Source: Sediminibacterium ginsengisoli (GTDB taxonomy: Bacteria; Bacteroidota; Bacteroidia; Chitinophagales; Chitinophagaceae). From it: a DNA stretch of 64,000 bases. The position numbers and the translations under genes were made by a program. Of this stretch, positions 43,581 through 51,254 are shown piece after piece. Below the pieces are notes generated by a model that was not told the origin of the DNA, made no database searches, and saw nothing but the letters and a program-made list of their open reading frames with translations. Every line of letters begins with the position of its first letter. Positions within the stretch are counted from its first letter, which is position 1. The stretch spans positions 62,001 to 126,000 of the forward strand of contig NZ_FUWH01000007.1 of the NCBI RefSeq assembly GCF_900167075.1, read 5' to 3'.

Positions 43581-44249
43581 TTAGGAACCACTTTGGCTCT
43601 TTGCGCTTTCTTTCAGTTGTTCATTGGCATAAATAGCGAACTCTACACGACGGTTGGTTGCCCGGCCTTCTTCTGTATCATTGCTCACTTTAGGTTGTGT
43701 TTTGCCATAACCGGTTGTTTTCAGCCTTGCAGATTTTATGCCCTGCGCTACCAGGAAATCTGCTACTGCCCTTGCCCGTCTTTCTGAAAGAGTCTGGTTA
43801 TAAGTATCGCTTCCGGTATTGTCTGTATGTCCTTCGATCAGGATATTGACATCATCATTTTTAACCAGCACGTCTGTTACTTTGGCCAATGTCTGGCGCG
43901 CTGCACTGTTCAGTTCATAACTGTCTGTTGCGAAGAGGACACCGGATTTAAACGTAAGGTTGATTCCCTCTCCCACACGTTGTACTTCTGCTTCCTTGAT
44001 CTTTTCCAGCTCTTTGGCCTTATCATCCATTTTTTTTCCGATGATACCGCCTGCTGCACCGCCAACTGTTGCACCGATAATAGCACCTAGGGCTGTATTA
44101 CCAGCAATTTTACCTACACCGGCTCCAACAGCTCCGCCGGCACCCGCTCCAATCAATACTCCCTTCTGGGATTTGTTAAGGCTCTTGCAGCTGCTCAATA
44201 TCAGTCCGGCAGCCGCCACTAATAATAAAATGCTTCTCTTCATGATCAT
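43581..44249 (-). CDS. OmpA-domain lipoprotein with Gly-zipper
   Basis: 222 aa. The signal ends at lipobox LILSSC (Cys ~21). A glycine-zipper segment (GVLIGAGAGGAVGAGVGKIAG and repeats, ~30-75) may insert in the membrane. The C-terminal OmpA domain carries the peptidoglycan motif EGHTDNTGSDTYNQTLSERRARAVADFL. It resembles YiaD/PAL-type anchors. Its ATG overlaps the upstream stop (ATGA), implying coupling to the small hydrophilic protein before it. Confidence 0.9.
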   Translation of the reverse strand: MIMKRSILLLVAAAGLILSSCKSLNKSQKGVLIGAGAGGAVGAGVGKIAGNTALGAIIGATVGGAAGGIIGKKMDDKAKELEKIKEAEVQRVGEGINLTFKSGVLFATDSYELNSAARQTLAKVTDVLVKNDDVNILIEGHTDNTGSDTYNQTLSERRARAVADFLVAQGIKSARLKTTGYGKTQPKVSNDTEEGRATNRRVEFAIYANEQLKESAKSQSGS

Positions 44250-44479
44250 GGCTTTGATTTCAGTTTATCATTGTCTCCGAGATTTTCATTCTCCGGGTCT
44301 TTTTCCTTCTTACGCTGATCAGCACCTGCTGTTCCTACCTCTTTTGAGCGGTGAAGCCTGCTCAGGTCTTCTGCCCTGCTGGGCTGTTCTTCCTTGGGAG
44401 CCTGGTTGCTCCCATACGGATGATCTCCTTTCTTAAGCTCCTTGTCGGGCATTTCTGCTCCTGCATATTTCTTACCCAT
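44246..44479 (-). CDS. Small hydrophilic protein, 77 aa
   Basis: MGKKYAGAEMPDKELKKGDH at the start, then a highly charged, probably disordered chain rich in Lys, Glu, Asp and Asn. No domain is recognised. ATG 44488 gives three more residues; I prefer 44479 because the predicted transcript start (about 44493) then leaves a 14-nt leader like the other genes of this promoter class. It is first in an operon with the OmpA lipoprotein through an ATGA overlap. Confidence 0.65.
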   Translation of the reverse strand: MGKKYAGAEMPDKELKKGDHPYGSNQAPKEEQPSRAEDLSRLHRSKEVGTAGADQRKKEKDPENENLGDNDKLKSKP

Positions 44480-44503
44480 AACATCCATATTTTAAAGCCT
44501 ATC

Positions 44504-44519
44504 ATAAATTTTCGTACCA
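44504..44519 (-). promoter_or_regulatory. Sigma-54-like promoter of the 77-aa / OmpA lipoprotein operon
   Basis: Minus strand TGGTACG-AAAA-TTTAT. It lies exactly 30 nt from the dyad at 44550, the same geometry as at 51209 and 31608. Confidence 0.55.
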
Positions 44520-44549
44520 TCAGGACGATTTCGCAAAACATTATACCTT

Positions 44550-44567
44550 TGGGAAATGTTTTCTACA
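44550..44567. promoter_or_regulatory. 18-bp dyad operator candidate, 44479 / 44639 divergent spacer
   Basis: TGGGAAA-TGTT-TTCTACA, two mismatches to the consensus. Its centre is 65.5 bp from the predicted +1 of the minus-strand gene, the same as for the site at 51255. Confidence 0.5.
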
Positions 44568-44593
44568 CTGCCCGACAGGAGAAACATTATCAT

Positions 44594-44622
44594 TTTGTAT
44601 AGCTGTTATTGTTATACATTTG
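44594..44622 (+). promoter_or_regulatory. Putative housekeeping promoter of the lone receiver gene
   Basis: TTTG (44594-44597), 17 nt, then an exact TAnnTTTG match TACATTTG (44615-44622). The ATG is 17 nt downstream. Confidence 0.5.
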
Positions 44623-44638
44623 AACAAAGGCAATTTTT

Positions 44639-45073
44639 ATGAAACGGACAACAGTCTTAATAGCAGAAGATGATGCAGACGACAGGTTCCTGTTGCAGAC
44701 TGCCTTTGATGAAACCGGCGCTTCAGAAAAGATTGAATTTGTGGAAAATGGTGTGGAACTGATCAATCACCTTAACCAGATCGCATCGGGTAATACAGAT
44801 ACCAACCTGCCCAGTTTTATCCTGCTCGATCTGAACATGCCTAAAAAAGATGGCCGTGAGGCTTTGAAAGAAATCAAGGAAAACCCTTCTTTCCGTAAAA
44901 TACCGGTGATTATTTTCAGTACTACTAAAAATGAACTGGAAGTCACCCGCTGTTACGACCTGGGGGCCAATACCTATATCGTTAAACCAGTCAGCTTCGA
45001 CTCTCTCCTCAAAACCATCCGTGAGATCAGGTCTTACTGGCTTTCTACTGCAACCATCGTAGCGGACGAATAA
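44639..45073 (+). CDS. Single-domain response regulator (Rcp1-like)
   Basis: 144 aa, only a receiver: acidic pair in IAEDDADD, phospho-acceptor in ILLDLNMPKKDG, Thr/Ser in FSTT and Lys in IVKPVSF. There is no output domain. Such Rcp1-type receivers typically pair with Cph1-like kinases of the SHDxQEPLRKI type, two of which (34483 and 39650) are in this window. Pairing is inferred, not shown. Confidence 0.93.
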   Translation: MKRTTVLIAEDDADDRFLLQTAFDETGASEKIEFVENGVELINHLNQIASGNTDTNLPSFILLDLNMPKKDGREALKEIKENPSFRKIPVIIFSTTKNELEVTRCYDLGANTYIVKPVSFDSLLKTIREIRSYWLSTATIVADE

Positions 45074-45077
45074 TAAA

Positions 45078-45102
45078 AAAGACCGCTTTTCAGCGGCCTT
45101 TA
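45078..45102. terminator. Bidirectional terminator after the lone receiver
   Basis: AAGACCGCT and AGCGGCCTT form a stem with loop TTTC and one internal mismatch, with A-run and T-rich flanks. It separates the receiver (+) from the TonB_C lipoprotein (-). Confidence 0.7.
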
Positions 45103-45129
45103 CTAAAATTTGTATCGGTTTGTGTTTTC

Positions 45130-45780
45130 TTACAAGATCTGGTAACTGATCGGCAGCTCAAATCTTGATTTTACATTTTTCCCTTTGATTCTTCCCGGAT
45201 TCCAGCGTGGCATTTTCTGTACTACTTTCAACGCTTCTTCATCAAGACCATAGCCGAGCTTATCGCTTTTCAACTGCGGTGTATAAACCTTACCGGCTTC
45301 ATCAACGGCAAACTGTACATAAACCACACCTTCCACTCCTTCATCCAGTGCTTCCTGCGGATAAGTGATATTGTCTTCGATGAATTTCTCTAACGCCTTC
45401 TGTCCGCCGGGGAATGACGGCATTACTTCCGCATAATTATAAATGCCCTCTTTGTCTATTTCGTATTTTGTTCCGGGAGCAATATTTCTCCAGATCACAA
45501 CGGTTTTTCCTTTACCGCCTTTTTTCTTTGGATTGATCACTGCCTTGTTGGTAGTTGTTGCTGCTGTAGCGTTCATTACGGTAGCCGTGTCTGGCATTCC
45601 GGCTGCACCGGGGTCAAGCGCATTGATCTTTGTAGTGTCGGGTGCTGCTGTTGCCGCAGACGTATACACCGATGGCTCTTCATTTTCATTTTTGTCCTTA
45701 CAGCTAACAATCATTGTAACTGCCGTTAGCGCCAGGGCTGAACTCAATAAGTAGTTCTGCAGGGTTTTATTATTTTTCAT
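45130..45780 (-). CDS. TonB C-terminal-domain lipoprotein
   Basis: 216 aa from ATG 45780 (MKNNKTLQNYLLSSA); the open frame extends to 46140, but upstream is not protein-like. The signal ends at VSCKDKN, a lipobox, so it is lipidated. An Ala/Thr-rich linker leads to a TonB_C domain (FPGGQKALEKFIEDNITYPQEALDEGVEGVVYVQF). Unlike true TonB it has no uncleaved TM anchor and no Pro-rich spacer, so it may not transduce energy. Divergent from the mla operon. Confidence 0.88.
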   Translation of the reverse strand: MKNNKTLQNYLLSSALALTAVTMIVSCKDKNENEEPSVYTSAATAAPDTTKINALDPGAAGMPDTATVMNATAATTTNKAVINPKKKGGKGKTVVIWRNIAPGTKYEIDKEGIYNYAEVMPSFPGGQKALEKFIEDNITYPQEALDEGVEGVVYVQFAVDEAGKVYTPQLKSDKLGYGLDEEALKVVQKMPRWNPGRIKGKNVKSRFELPISYQIL

Positions 45781-45803
45781 AACATACAATTTTATACATG
45801 CTT

Positions 45804-45819
45804 TTAAAAAAATATGCCT
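45804..45819 (-). promoter_or_regulatory. Sigma-54-like promoter of the TonB_C lipoprotein gene
   Basis: Minus strand AGGCATA-TTTT-TTTAA, 16 nt from the dyad at 45836. The predicted leader is about 13 nt. Confidence 0.5.
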
Positions 45820-45835
45820 GTTCTTTCTCAGGCGC

Positions 45836-45853
45836 TGAGTAATTAATTCCACA
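45836..45853. promoter_or_regulatory. 18-bp dyad operator candidate, TonB_C / mla divergent spacer
   Basis: TGAGTAA-TTAA-TTCCACA, one mismatch to the consensus. It is flanked on both sides by sigma-54-like boxes facing away from it. Confidence 0.6.
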
Positions 45854-45897
45854 GGCTTTCTGTTTTTCCAGAAAAGAATGTTAATAATACAAGGGTA

Positions 45898-45913
45898 TGG
45901 CATTTGCCTTTCA
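45898..45913 (+). promoter_or_regulatory. Sigma-54-like promoter of the mla operon
   Basis: TGGCATT-TGCC-TTTCA, 44 nt downstream of the dyad. The predicted leader to ATG 45934 is about 10 nt. Confidence 0.45.
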
Positions 45914-45933
45914 TACGGGCAAAGGCTGGCTAT

Positions 45934-46710
45934 ATGTTTAAACAATTCATTGACAAACAGAAAAACGCGCTTGTTGTTGCCGGCGATCAGGCTTATTTCT
46001 TCCTTTCTTTCTGCCGGAATATTTTTCGCGGCGGATTTGAATGGAATGAATTCATCAGACAGTGTTTCCTGATCGGTTACAGGTCCTGCGGTATTGTTGC
46101 AGTAACAGGCTTTATACTTGGTTTTGTACTTACATTGCAATCCTTACCAACATTACAGGATTTCGGTGCGGAGAACTATGTTCCGAGTATGGTATCCATT
46201 TCCGTGATCAGGGAGATCGGTCCGGTGATCACATCACTTATCTGCGCCGGCAAAATCGCATCAGGCATCGGTGCCGAGCTTGGCAGCATGAACGTAACGG
46301 AACAGATCGATGCTATGGAAGTTTCGGGTGCCAACCCCATGCAATACCTTGTGGTTACAAGAATCCTGGCGGCAACGCTTGTGATACCGTTACTGACCTG
46401 CGTTGCTGATGCCCTGGCTTTCCTGGGCGGGTATTTCGGCACCAATATATCCGGCTCCATGAACCTGTCGCTATATATGTCCAAATCATTTTCAGCCCTT
46501 GTATTTGCAGATCTTTTCCCATCGGTGATCAAGACCCTTGTCTTTGGGTTCATCATCGGTTTCGTGGGCTGTTATAAAGGGTTCAATTCCAACAAAGGAA
46601 CAGAAAGTGTAGGCGCAGCAGCCAATTCAGCTGTTGTAACTTCTTCTATCTGGATCATCATCATAGATGCGATTGCAGTTCAGATCACCAGTGCATTCGT
46701 ATATAATTAA
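45934..46710 (+). CDS. mlaE: MlaE-family ABC transporter permease
   Basis: 258 aa from ATG 45934 (MFKQFIDKQ); the longer frame begins at a TTG. It has five or so TM segments and the MlaE signature GAELGSMNVTEQIDAMEVSG. It forms the membrane core of a phospholipid transporter that keeps outer-membrane lipid asymmetry. First of mlaE-mlaF-mlaD; no mlaC or mlaB follows, which is usual outside Proteobacteria. Confidence 0.93.
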   Translation: MFKQFIDKQKNALVVAGDQAYFFLSFCRNIFRGGFEWNEFIRQCFLIGYRSCGIVAVTGFILGFVLTLQSLPTLQDFGAENYVPSMVSISVIREIGPVITSLICAGKIASGIGAELGSMNVTEQIDAMEVSGANPMQYLVVTRILAATLVIPLLTCVADALAFLGGYFGTNISGSMNLSLYMSKSFSALVFADLFPSVIKTLVFGFIIGFVGCYKGFNSNKGTESVGAAANSAVVTSSIWIIIIDAIAVQITSAFVYN

Positions 46711-46719
46711 AAGTAGCGT

Positions 46720-47448
46720 ATGGAAGCAATTATAGAACTGGAGGGTATACAAAAAAGCTTTGGCGACAACACTGTTCTGAAGGATGTGAACCTTACCGTG
46801 AACAAGGGCGAGAATGTGGTGGTGCTGGGAAAATCCGGGCAGGGAAAATCAGTAACGATCAAATGTATCGTAGGCCTGCTTACACAGGATGCTGGTTCAT
46901 TGAAAGTACTGGGTGAAGAAGTAAAAGATCTGGGCGAAGATGAATTGAAAGAACTGCGCACTAAAGTAGGATTCCTTTTCCAGAGCGGCGCGCTTTACGA
47001 TTCAATGACTGTAAAAGAAAACCTCGCTTTTCCCCTGCAGCGTGTATTGAAAATCAGGGATGAGTCGGAGATCTCATCGCGGACCATGGAAGTACTGGAA
47101 GCAGTTGGTCTGCAGGATGCCATTGACAAAATGCCTTCTGATCTTTCCGGTGGTATGCGTAAACGGATGGGACTGGCACGGACGCTGATCGTAAGGCCGG
47201 AAATCATTCTGTACGACGAACCTACAACGGGGCTCGACAGCATTACATCCCGTGAGATCAGCCAGCTGATACTGGACATCCAGAAAAAATATAACACAAC
47301 ATCCATCATCATCACGCACGATATGTCCTGCGCCCGTATCACCGCCAACAGGATTGTGATTATGAACGAAGGAAAATTTATAGCAGAGGGATCTTATGAA
47401 GAACTGGAAAAATCAGATGATGAATTTATCCGGTCATTTTTTAACTGA
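46720..47448 (+). CDS. mlaF: MlaF-family ABC transporter ATPase
   Basis: 242 aa ATP-binding subunit: Walker A LGKSGQGKS (~38-46), signature LSGGMRKR (~143), Walker B ILYDEPTTGLD and the switch His in IITHDMS. It energises lipid transfer by MlaE/MlaD. It lies 9 nt after mlaE and 14 nt before mlaD. Confidence 0.95.
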   Translation: MEAIIELEGIQKSFGDNTVLKDVNLTVNKGENVVVLGKSGQGKSVTIKCIVGLLTQDAGSLKVLGEEVKDLGEDELKELRTKVGFLFQSGALYDSMTVKENLAFPLQRVLKIRDESEISSRTMEVLEAVGLQDAIDKMPSDLSGGMRKRMGLARTLIVRPEIILYDEPTTGLDSITSREISQLILDIQKKYNTTSIIITHDMSCARITANRIVIMNEGKFIAEGSYEELEKSDDEFIRSFFN

Positions 47449-47462
47449 ATCAACGAACACAT

Positions 47463-48224
47463 ATGAAAGTAACAGCCTCCCAAAAATTGAAAACCGGCTT
47501 ATTCATCGCCATCGCCTTCGGACTGCTGCTGCTGTGCATATTCCTGATAGGCAAACAGCAAAATCTTTTTAACAGCACATTCACCGTACAGGCCAGATTT
47601 AAAAATGTATCAGGACTGCAGGTGGGGAACTATGTACGTTTTGCGGGTATTAATGCAGGGACCGTGAACAATATCCTGATCGAGAACGATACAACGGTGC
47701 GCGTTGATCTGAACCTGCAGACCTCTGTACAGCCTTATATCAGGCCCGACGCGGTAGCCAGTATTACCAACGACGGTCTTATGGGCGACAAACTGGTGCA
47801 GGTATCACCCGGAAGCAACATGAGCGGTAACCTGAAAAACGGAGACCGGATCGCAACCGTTAACCCACCGGACATGGATCGTATGATTGCCAAAGCAACC
47901 AGTATTCTCAATAATGCTGAAAGCATTACAGGCGACCTGGCCGACATTGTTCAAAGGGTAAACAATGGCGAAGGAAGCCTTGGCAGGCTGGTATCGAGCG
48001 ATAAACTGGCGCGGGAACTTGAATCAACGGTTTCGTCTACAAGATCCACCATGCAGAGCATCAAGAAAGGCGCAGATGGCTTCAGCGACAATATGGATGC
48101 GGCTAAAAACAATTTCCTCTTCAGGGGTTATTTCAGGAGAAAGGAAAAAGAAAGGATCAAGGATTCCATTGAAAAGGCAAAAGCTAAAAGTAATGCCGAT
48201 CTGAAAAAGAAAAAGAACGAATAA
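47463..48224 (+). CDS. mlaD: MlaD-family (MCE domain) lipid-transfer protein
   Basis: 253 aa. An N-terminal TM anchor (TGLFIAIAFGLLLLCIFLIG) is followed by an MCE/MlaD domain (~38-115: FKNVSGLQVGNYVRFAGINAG, TNDGLMGDKLVQV), then a helical tail ending in a Lys-rich stretch. MCE rings form the periplasmic lipid channel. Third gene of the mla operon. Confidence 0.92.
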   Translation: MKVTASQKLKTGLFIAIAFGLLLLCIFLIGKQQNLFNSTFTVQARFKNVSGLQVGNYVRFAGINAGTVNNILIENDTTVRVDLNLQTSVQPYIRPDAVASITNDGLMGDKLVQVSPGSNMSGNLKNGDRIATVNPPDMDRMIAKATSILNNAESITGDLADIVQRVNNGEGSLGRLVSSDKLARELESTVSSTRSTMQSIKKGADGFSDNMDAAKNNFLFRGYFRRKEKERIKDSIEKAKAKSNADLKKKKNE

Positions 48225-48254
48225 TTCAAATAAGTCCTGTTTAAACTGAAGCGT

Positions 48255-48788
48255 ATGGCACGGAGGCAACCTAAAAAAAAGAACAGGTTTGCGGTCTTGT
48301 TTGACCGTTTTTCAACAAAAGTGACAAAGGCAACGGGCAGTCCTATGGCTTTCCTGCTGGCGCTCGGAGTAGTAATTGCATGGTGTGTGTCCGGGCCGTT
48401 GTTTCATTTTTCAGACACCTGGCAACTGGTGATCAATACCGGAACAACCATTGTGACATTCCTGATGGTATTCCTGATCCAGCAATCGCAGAATAAAGAC
48501 ACCATTGCGCTGCAGCTCAAACTGAACGAGCTGATCGCCTGTAACGAAAAAGCCAGTAACAGGCTGATAGATATCGAAGACCTCACGGAAGATGAGTTGG
48601 TGGTGCTTAAAAAGTTCTATGTAAAACTCTCTACCCTCTCCGAAAAAGAAGAAGATATTTTCTGCACCCATTCCATCGATGAGGCGGAACATCTGGATGA
48701 CCGCAAAAACAGTGAGAACAGGAAGAAGAGAGCGTCTTTAAAAAAAGCAAATGGAAAAGATCAGCATACCGCATCAAAAGCATCTTAA
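48255..48788 (+). CDS. Low-affinity iron permease family protein
   Basis: 177 aa with a basic N-terminus, two TM helices (PMAFLLALGVVIAWCVSGPLF and LVINTGTTIVTFLMVFLIQ) and the family motif QQSQNKDTIALQLKLNELI, then a charged tail. Bacterial members are short relatives of fungal Fet4; transport is unproven. It follows mlaD by 30 nt, and its 3' end overlaps the topoisomerase gene by 38 nt. Confidence 0.88.
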   Translation: MARRQPKKKNRFAVLFDRFSTKVTKATGSPMAFLLALGVVIAWCVSGPLFHFSDTWQLVINTGTTIVTFLMVFLIQQSQNKDTIALQLKLNELIACNEKASNRLIDIEDLTEDELVVLKKFYVKLSTLSEKEEDIFCTHSIDEAEHLDDRKNSENRKKRASLKKANGKDQHTASKAS

Positions 48789-49815
48789 ACTGGCGAGGGA
48801 TTATTACCAGGCGGCGAAAGCAGCGCACCTCGTATATGTCACCGACCGCACACCTGGGATCCGGCGCATCAAAAAAGGCAAAGGATTCTCTTATCATTTC
48901 AATAATACCATCATCAAAGCTGCAGATGAACTGAGCCGGATCCGCAGCCTCGCAATCCCACCCGCCTGGACGGAGGTCTGGATCTGCCGCCTGGACAATG
49001 GCCATATCCAGGCAACGGGCTATGATGCTAGAAAAAGGAAACAGTACAGGTATCATGCCCAATGGAACCATTTACGCAACGAAACCAAATTTCACCGGAT
49101 GATCGAGTTCGGGAAAGCATTGCCGGCAATCAGGAAGCAGCTTGAAAAAGACCTGGCATTAAAGGATCTCTGCGAACGTAAGGTATTGGCTACAGTCATC
49201 AGTCTGATGGAACGAACCTACATACGTGTGGGCAATAGTATTTACGAAAAAGAAAATGGAAGTTTTGGTCTTACTACACTTCATGATGAGCATGTGCACA
49301 TCAGCGGAAATGATATACGTTTCAGTTTCACCGGTAAGACCCATATCCATCACGAGGTATCGATCCGTAACAGGAAGCTGGCAAAAATCGTGAAGGAATG
49401 CCGTGATATTCCCGGGAAAGAATTATTTCAATATTATAACGATGCAGGAGAAAGAAAACCGATCGACAGCGGAAGCGTCAATGCCTATATAAAAGAAATT
49501 ACTGGTGAAGATTTTACAGCTAAGGATTTCAGAACCTGGGCAGGATCACTCCATGCATTGGAAGCTATCGGCAACCTTGAGCAATGCGAGGAAGAAAAAG
49601 GGAAAAAACAACAACTGACTTCTGTACTGGAATATGTCAGCAGCAAACTTGGCAACACCAAAGCCGTATGCCGTAAATATTATATTCATCCGGTACTCCT
49701 GAAATATTTTGAACCGGGAAAGAATACTTTTCCGGAAATCAAGAACGGGCAGGTACAGTCAGGATTAAATAAACAGGAACAGGTACTGCTTCATATTCTT
49801 GAAAATTTACAGTAA
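48751..49815 (+). CDS. DNA topoisomerase IB (poxvirus/bacterial type)
   Basis: 354 aa. It relaxes supercoils by nicking one strand through a 3'-phosphotyrosine. Visible features are the N-terminal YVTDRTPGIRRIKKGKGFSY and RIRSLAIPPAWTEVWIC, and catalytic-domain residues in LMERTYIRVGN, KDFRTWAGS and the Tyr in VCRKYYIHP. Its start overlaps the iron-permease gene in another frame, so translation may be coupled. Bacterial IB enzymes often travel with stress genes, as here. Confidence 0.93.
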   Translation: MEKISIPHQKHLKLARDYYQAAKAAHLVYVTDRTPGIRRIKKGKGFSYHFNNTIIKAADELSRIRSLAIPPAWTEVWICRLDNGHIQATGYDARKRKQYRYHAQWNHLRNETKFHRMIEFGKALPAIRKQLEKDLALKDLCERKVLATVISLMERTYIRVGNSIYEKENGSFGLTTLHDEHVHISGNDIRFSFTGKTHIHHEVSIRNRKLAKIVKECRDIPGKELFQYYNDAGERKPIDSGSVNAYIKEITGEDFTAKDFRTWAGSLHALEAIGNLEQCEEEKGKKQQLTSVLEYVSSKLGNTKAVCRKYYIHPVLLKYFEPGKNTFPEIKNGQVQSGLNKQEQVLLHILENLQ

Positions 49816-49840
49816 CCTGTTCCCTTATCTGAACCGGTTA

Positions 49841-50311
49841 TCAGAATGTATATCTCACGCCGAAACCACCCCAGCTGCCAACAAAGCCCCTGTTATCTCC
49901 GAATTCAAAGGAAGGCTGCCAGTCGAGCGAGAAGTTGATCGGCGCGCCGTTGATCTTGTAATCGAGACCAAGAACACCATCGATACCACCGACTGTAGTA
50001 CTGTTGTTCGGGCCAGGAGGGTTATAAATGCCCAGGTGAGCACCAGGACCGATATACCATTTCAAGCCCGGAGCACCGTTGATATTTCCGTGTATCTCGT
50101 ACAATCCTGTAAGTCTGAATCCATCTCTCCAGAAGAAACCAACAGCTTCGAGAGCGTTGTTGCCCTGTACAAAATGTTTCAGACTGATACCAGCACCATC
50201 CCATACTTTAACACCCAAAGCGGTTTTGTAAGAATAAGAGTTGGTAGTGGTTTGTGCACCGGCAAAAAATACAAATCCTCCCAGTACCATGCTTAATAAG
50301 ATCTTTTTCAT
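49841..50311 (-). CDS. Small outer-membrane beta-barrel protein
   Basis: 156 aa. The signal peptide is MKKILLSMVLGGFVFFAGAQ. The mature part has alternating strands with Gly/aromatic pairs and ends in GVRYTF (terminal Phe), as outer-membrane barrels do. About eight strands are possible. Function unknown. Confidence 0.8.
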   Translation of the reverse strand: MKKILLSMVLGGFVFFAGAQTTTNSYSYKTALGVKVWDGAGISLKHFVQGNNALEAVGFFWRDGFRLTGLYEIHGNINGAPGLKWYIGPGAHLGIYNPPGPNNSTTVGGIDGVLGLDYKINGAPINFSLDWQPSFEFGDNRGFVGSWGGFGVRYTF

Positions 50312-50364
50312 GTCCTTAGTTTTTTTGTTTTAAAAAGAGTTTCGGGTAAACTCATCATCCATCT

Positions 50365-50380
50365 ATAAAATACTGTGCCT
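50365..50380 (-). promoter_or_regulatory. Sigma-54-like promoter of the small barrel gene
   Basis: Minus strand AGGCACA-GTAT-TTTAT; predicted leader about 43 nt. A half-dyad TGTAGAA at 50405-50411 lies between this box and the divergent one at 50451. Confidence 0.5.
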
Positions 50381-50450
50381 GAACTGCCGCAATGTGCCGA
50401 AATCTGTAGAAAAAAAGCTCTCTTTTTACGCATCCGCAATCTTTCTCCGA

Positions 50451-50466
50451 TGGCACGGAAATTTAT
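50451..50466 (+). promoter_or_regulatory. Sigma-54-like promoter of the 112-aa protein gene
   Basis: TGGCACG-GAAA-TTTAT, an exact -24 consensus with TA at -13/-12. Predicted leader about 70 nt. Confidence 0.5.
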
Positions 50467-50481
50467 CCTGATAACTAAGTG

Positions 50482-50528
50482 ATTCTTTCAATTCAAAGAA
50501 TATTAACATCAGTAAATGAATATTCATT
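50482..50528. promoter_or_regulatory. Two palindromes in the leader of the 112-aa protein gene
   Basis: ATTCTTT (50482-50488) / AAAGAAT (50495-50501), and a perfect 14-bp palindrome AATGAATATTCATT (50515-50528), which ends 18 nt before the start codon. They may be an operator or a leader structure. Confidence 0.35.
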
Positions 50529-50546
50529 CCTAAAAGCAACAACATT

Positions 50547-50885
50547 ATGAAAGCAATAGCCATCCCTTATCTTAAAACACTGGTAGAGTGTGTGAATAAA
50601 ATGGTTACCGACGGTTACACTGAAGATTTTACGGTTGCAGACGGCAAGCTGAAATCGCTCAAGACGGAAAAGCTGTATTCACCCGCAGAAGTGAGTGTAG
50701 TAAACTTTTTCCGGTTTGAAGGGCAAAGCGACCCTCAGGATAACTCCATCCTGTATGCCATAGAAACTTCAGACGGCGCCAAAGGCACACTGATCGATGC
50801 ATATGGTCCTTATGCAGATGAGAATATCAGTAAATTCATGACAGAAGTTGAGAAAATGGAGAAAAAGCCCAGGTCAGAAAAATAA
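50547..50885 (+). CDS. Conserved 112-aa protein, often mislabelled PRPP synthetase
   Basis: The core NFFRFEGQSDPQDNSILYAIETSDGAKGTLIDAYGPYADE matches a small Bacteroidetes family that databases often call 'phosphoribosylpyrophosphate synthetase'. It has none of the PRPP-binding or ATP motifs of that enzyme and is only a third of its length. Soluble; function unknown. Monocistronic, with a good terminator. Confidence 0.8.
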   Translation: MKAIAIPYLKTLVECVNKMVTDGYTEDFTVADGKLKSLKTEKLYSPAEVSVVNFFRFEGQSDPQDNSILYAIETSDGAKGTLIDAYGPYADENISKFMTEVEKMEKKPRSEK

Positions 50886-50906
50886 CAACCGTCCCCCTTT
50901 TTAATC

Positions 50907-50932
50907 AGCCACGGAAATTCCGTGGCTTTTTT
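50907..50932 (+). terminator. Terminator of the 112-aa protein gene
   Basis: AGCCACGGA (50907-50915) and TCCGTGGCT (50919-50927) form a 9-bp stem, followed by TTTTT. Confidence 0.9.
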
Positions 50933-50960
50933 ATGTCTTTACCCTATCAGGCAACATCAT

Positions 50961-50993
50961 AAAAAAAGGACCGCAGTGGAAACTGCAGTCCTT
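50961..50993 (-). terminator. Terminator of the lmo0937-family gene
   Basis: On the minus strand AAGGACTGCAG pairs with CTGCGGTCCTT with one mismatch, followed by seven T-encoding positions (50967-50961). Confidence 0.8.
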
Positions 50994-51035
50994 GTACCAA
51001 TAAAAGTGACCGTGTATTTAAAAATATAATTATCG

Positions 51036-51185
51036 TCAGTCAGCCCGCCTGATCAGACCAAGCAGTAAGGAAATAACAGCCAGCACCAGGAGCGCATGGA
51101 TCAATCCGGAAGAACTATAACCCACATATCCGATAAGCCAGCCGATTACCAGTATTACAGCGATTATATAAAGTATGCTTCTCAT
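51036..51185 (-). CDS. lmo0937-family small membrane protein, 49 aa
   Basis: A short frame starting MRSILYIIAVILVIGWLIGY and ending GLIRRAD: two hydrophobic segments around GYVGYSSSGLIHALLVLAV, the pattern of the lmo0937 family. Function unknown; common among stress-induced genes. It has its own promoter and terminator. Confidence 0.85.
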   Translation of the reverse strand: MRSILYIIAVILVIGWLIGYVGYSSSGLIHALLVLAVISLLLGLIRRAD

Positions 51186-51208
51186 AAAAATCATTTTATA
51201 GAAATAGT

Positions 51209-51224
51209 AGAAATAAGCGTACCA
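51209..51224 (-). promoter_or_regulatory. Sigma-54-like promoter of the lmo0937-family gene
   Basis: Minus strand TGGTACG-CTTA-TTTCT, exactly 30 nt from the perfect dyad at 51255. The predicted leader is about 13 nt. The clearest example of the arrangement. Confidence 0.6.
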
Positions 51225-51254
51225 AATATTGTCGGGTAAAGGATTTAAAGGGTC

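Noticed and set aside
45781-46140. Extended N-terminus of the TonB_C lipoprotein
   Set aside because: It covers the divergent promoter region and the start of mlaE; a lipoprotein signal starts cleanly at 45780.
50454-50471. CACGGAAATTTATCCTGA as a tenth dyad
   Set aside because: Four of twelve consensus positions differ and the bases are better explained as the promoter box TGGCACG-GAAA-TTTAT.
50547-50885. Phosphoribosylpyrophosphate synthetase
   Set aside because: Databases often use the name for this family, but no PRPP-loop or ATP motif is present and the length is a third of the enzyme.
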